DNA from: an uncultured Bacteroidales bacterium
Lineage (GTDB): Bacteria; Bacteroidota; Bacteroidia; Bacteroidales; Paludibacteraceae
DNA: 7,036 nucleotides
Reading direction: 5' to 3'
Assembly: GCA_946619625.1 (NCBI GenBank)
Contig: CAMOMF010000197.1
Location: 1-7,036, forward strand
Numbering within the stretch: the first letter of the stretch is position 1; every line of letters starts with the position of its first letter. Positions 6,203 to 7,036 of the stretch are shown here, in pieces. The translations under genes were made by a program, and so were the position numbers. Below the pieces are notes generated by a model, which worked only from the letters and a program-made list of their open reading frames with translations, made no database searches and had not been told where the DNA came from.

Positions 6203-7036
6203 TTATTTTTTCTTTTTGGAATCGGAAGCACTGTAATTGCCATAACCATAGCCGTAGCCGTAAGAATGACCATAGTAGCGGTGATGAACTTTGTCGGGGT
6301 CAACGGCATTGAGCACACATGCCATATTGGGCAAGCGTTTGTCCTCGTACACTTCTTGAACAAAGGGCAACATCTCACGAGAGGTGTAGTTGGCGCGCGT
6401 GACAAAGACAGAGATGTCAGCATGTAGCGCGAAGTGGAACGTATCCGCTACGAGGAACACAGGAGCGGTATCCAAAACGATATAATCGTATCGGGCACGC
6501 AGTTCGTCGAACAACGTATCAAGCCGTGGGGACTGAATAAGTTCGGCGGGGTTGGGCGGAATAACGCCGGCAAGTGCCACATCCAACCCGTCCACCACTC
6601 CGGTGGGCACAATCAGGTCGTCCACTTTGACAGACGAGTCGAGCAGATAGGAGGTAAGCGCTCCGCGCTGCCGCAGACCAAGATATTTGTTCAACACCGG
6701 TTTACGAATATCCAAACCAACGAGAATGACCTTCTTGCCGAGCAATGCCATGGATGCCGCCAGGTTGACAGACACGAAAGATTTTCCCTCTCCATTGAGG
6801 GCGGAGGTGACCAAGATAATTGCGCCTTTTTTCTCGGGTAACATGAACTTCATGTTAGTACGCAGCGTACGGAACATCTCGGCAGAAACGGTATTGGAAG
6901 AGCCGTCCACAACGATGTTCTTGCCGTCCTTGTTCACAATGATTTCGCCAAGAAACGGTGCTTTCACCACTTGTTGGAACTCGCGGCGGTCCGTAATCTG
7001 GTGATTGAAATAGTCTAACAAGAAGATAATTGCAAA
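6203..7036 (-). CDS. wzc: Wzc-type tyrosine autokinase (BY-kinase), C-terminal part, cut by window edge
   Basis: This is the cytoplasmic kinase end of a polysaccharide co-polymerase/autokinase. The frame is open to the right edge and gives 277 residues. The first ones (FAIIFLLDYF) look like the end of the second membrane helix, so the TTG at 7021 is an internal Leu codon, not a start. Counting from the edge, Walker A is ALNGEGKS at about 79-86, Walker A' is VGLDIRKP at about 106-113, the family motif GVIPPNP is near 157-163, and Walker B is YIVLD ending at Asp189. The tail from about residue 253 holds seven Tyr in a Tyr-Gly context and ends in four Lys. BY-kinases autophosphorylate such tails in trans to control polymer length and export. 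It is clearly paralogous to the complete kinase at 1704-4217. The upxY-like gene follows after only 5 bases, so the two are probably co-transcribed. Family assignment is firm. The N-terminal chain-length domain lies outside the window. Confidence 0.93.
   Translation of the reverse strand, partial: FAIIFLLDYFNHQITDRREFQQVVKAPFLGEIIVNKDGKNIVVDGSSNTVSAEMFRTLRTNMKFMLPEKKGAIILVTSALNGEGKSFVSVNLAASMALLGKKVILVGLDIRKPVLNKYLGLRQRGALTSYLLDSSVKVDDLIVPTGVVDGLDVALAGVIPPNPAELIQSPRLDTLFDELRARYDYIVLDTAPVFLVADTFHFALHADISVFVTRANYTSREMLPFVQEVYEDKRLPNMACVLNAVDPDKVHHRYYGHSYGYGYGYGNYSASDSKKKK

Overview
The window looks like part of a capsule or exopolysaccharide locus from a member of the Bacteroidota, most likely order Bacteroidales. 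The supporting signs are a UpxY/NusG-type antiterminator among polysaccharide genes, a Bacteroides-style promoter (TTTG, 20 bases, TAATTTTG), AT-rich leaders without Shine-Dalgarno sequences, and an RfbB protein with an insertion I associate with this lineage. The genus cannot be fixed by eye. Every gene I can support is on the minus strand, so the locus reads from high to low coordinates, and both edges cut a gene.

In transcription order: (1) the C-terminal cytoplasmic part of a Wzc-type tyrosine autokinase, cut by the right edge (7036-6203). (2) Five bases later, a UpxY-family transcription antiterminator with a long helical C-terminal extension (6197-5313). (3) A 152-base gap with a good Bacteroidota promoter, a probable hairpin at the very 5' end of the new transcript, and a run of eight C in the leader. 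(4) A Wza-type outer-membrane export lipoprotein (5160-4333). (5) A complete 837-residue Wzc-type co-polymerase/autokinase ending in a long Tyr-Gly tail (4217-1704). (6) A 303-base gap with no confident gene. (7) A PHP-type (CpsB/YwqE-like) protein-tyrosine phosphatase (1400-666). (8) The first 214 residues of dTDP-glucose 4,6-dehydratase RfbB, cut by the left edge (642-1). RfbB has no stop codon inside the window and is easy to miss.

The expected division of labour is as follows. Wza and Wzc form the trans-envelope export and chain-length machine. The Tyr-rich Wzc tail is autophosphorylated and the PHP phosphatase removes the phosphate, so the machine can cycle. RfbB feeds nucleotide-sugar supply (dTDP-rhamnose or another dTDP-6-deoxysugar). 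The UpxY protein is expected to help RNA polymerase through a long capsule operon.

The less ordinary features are two paralogous Wzc kinases in one locus; an antiterminator placed directly upstream of an internal promoter whose leader starts with a hairpin that pairs better as minus-strand RNA; Tyr-Gly tails encoded by a degenerate hexamer array that shares an exact 20-base direct repeat between the two kinase genes; and a palindrome-encoded, Pro/Lys/Gly-rich insertion inside the phosphatase. I see no RNA gene, mobile element, CRISPR array or strong terminator.
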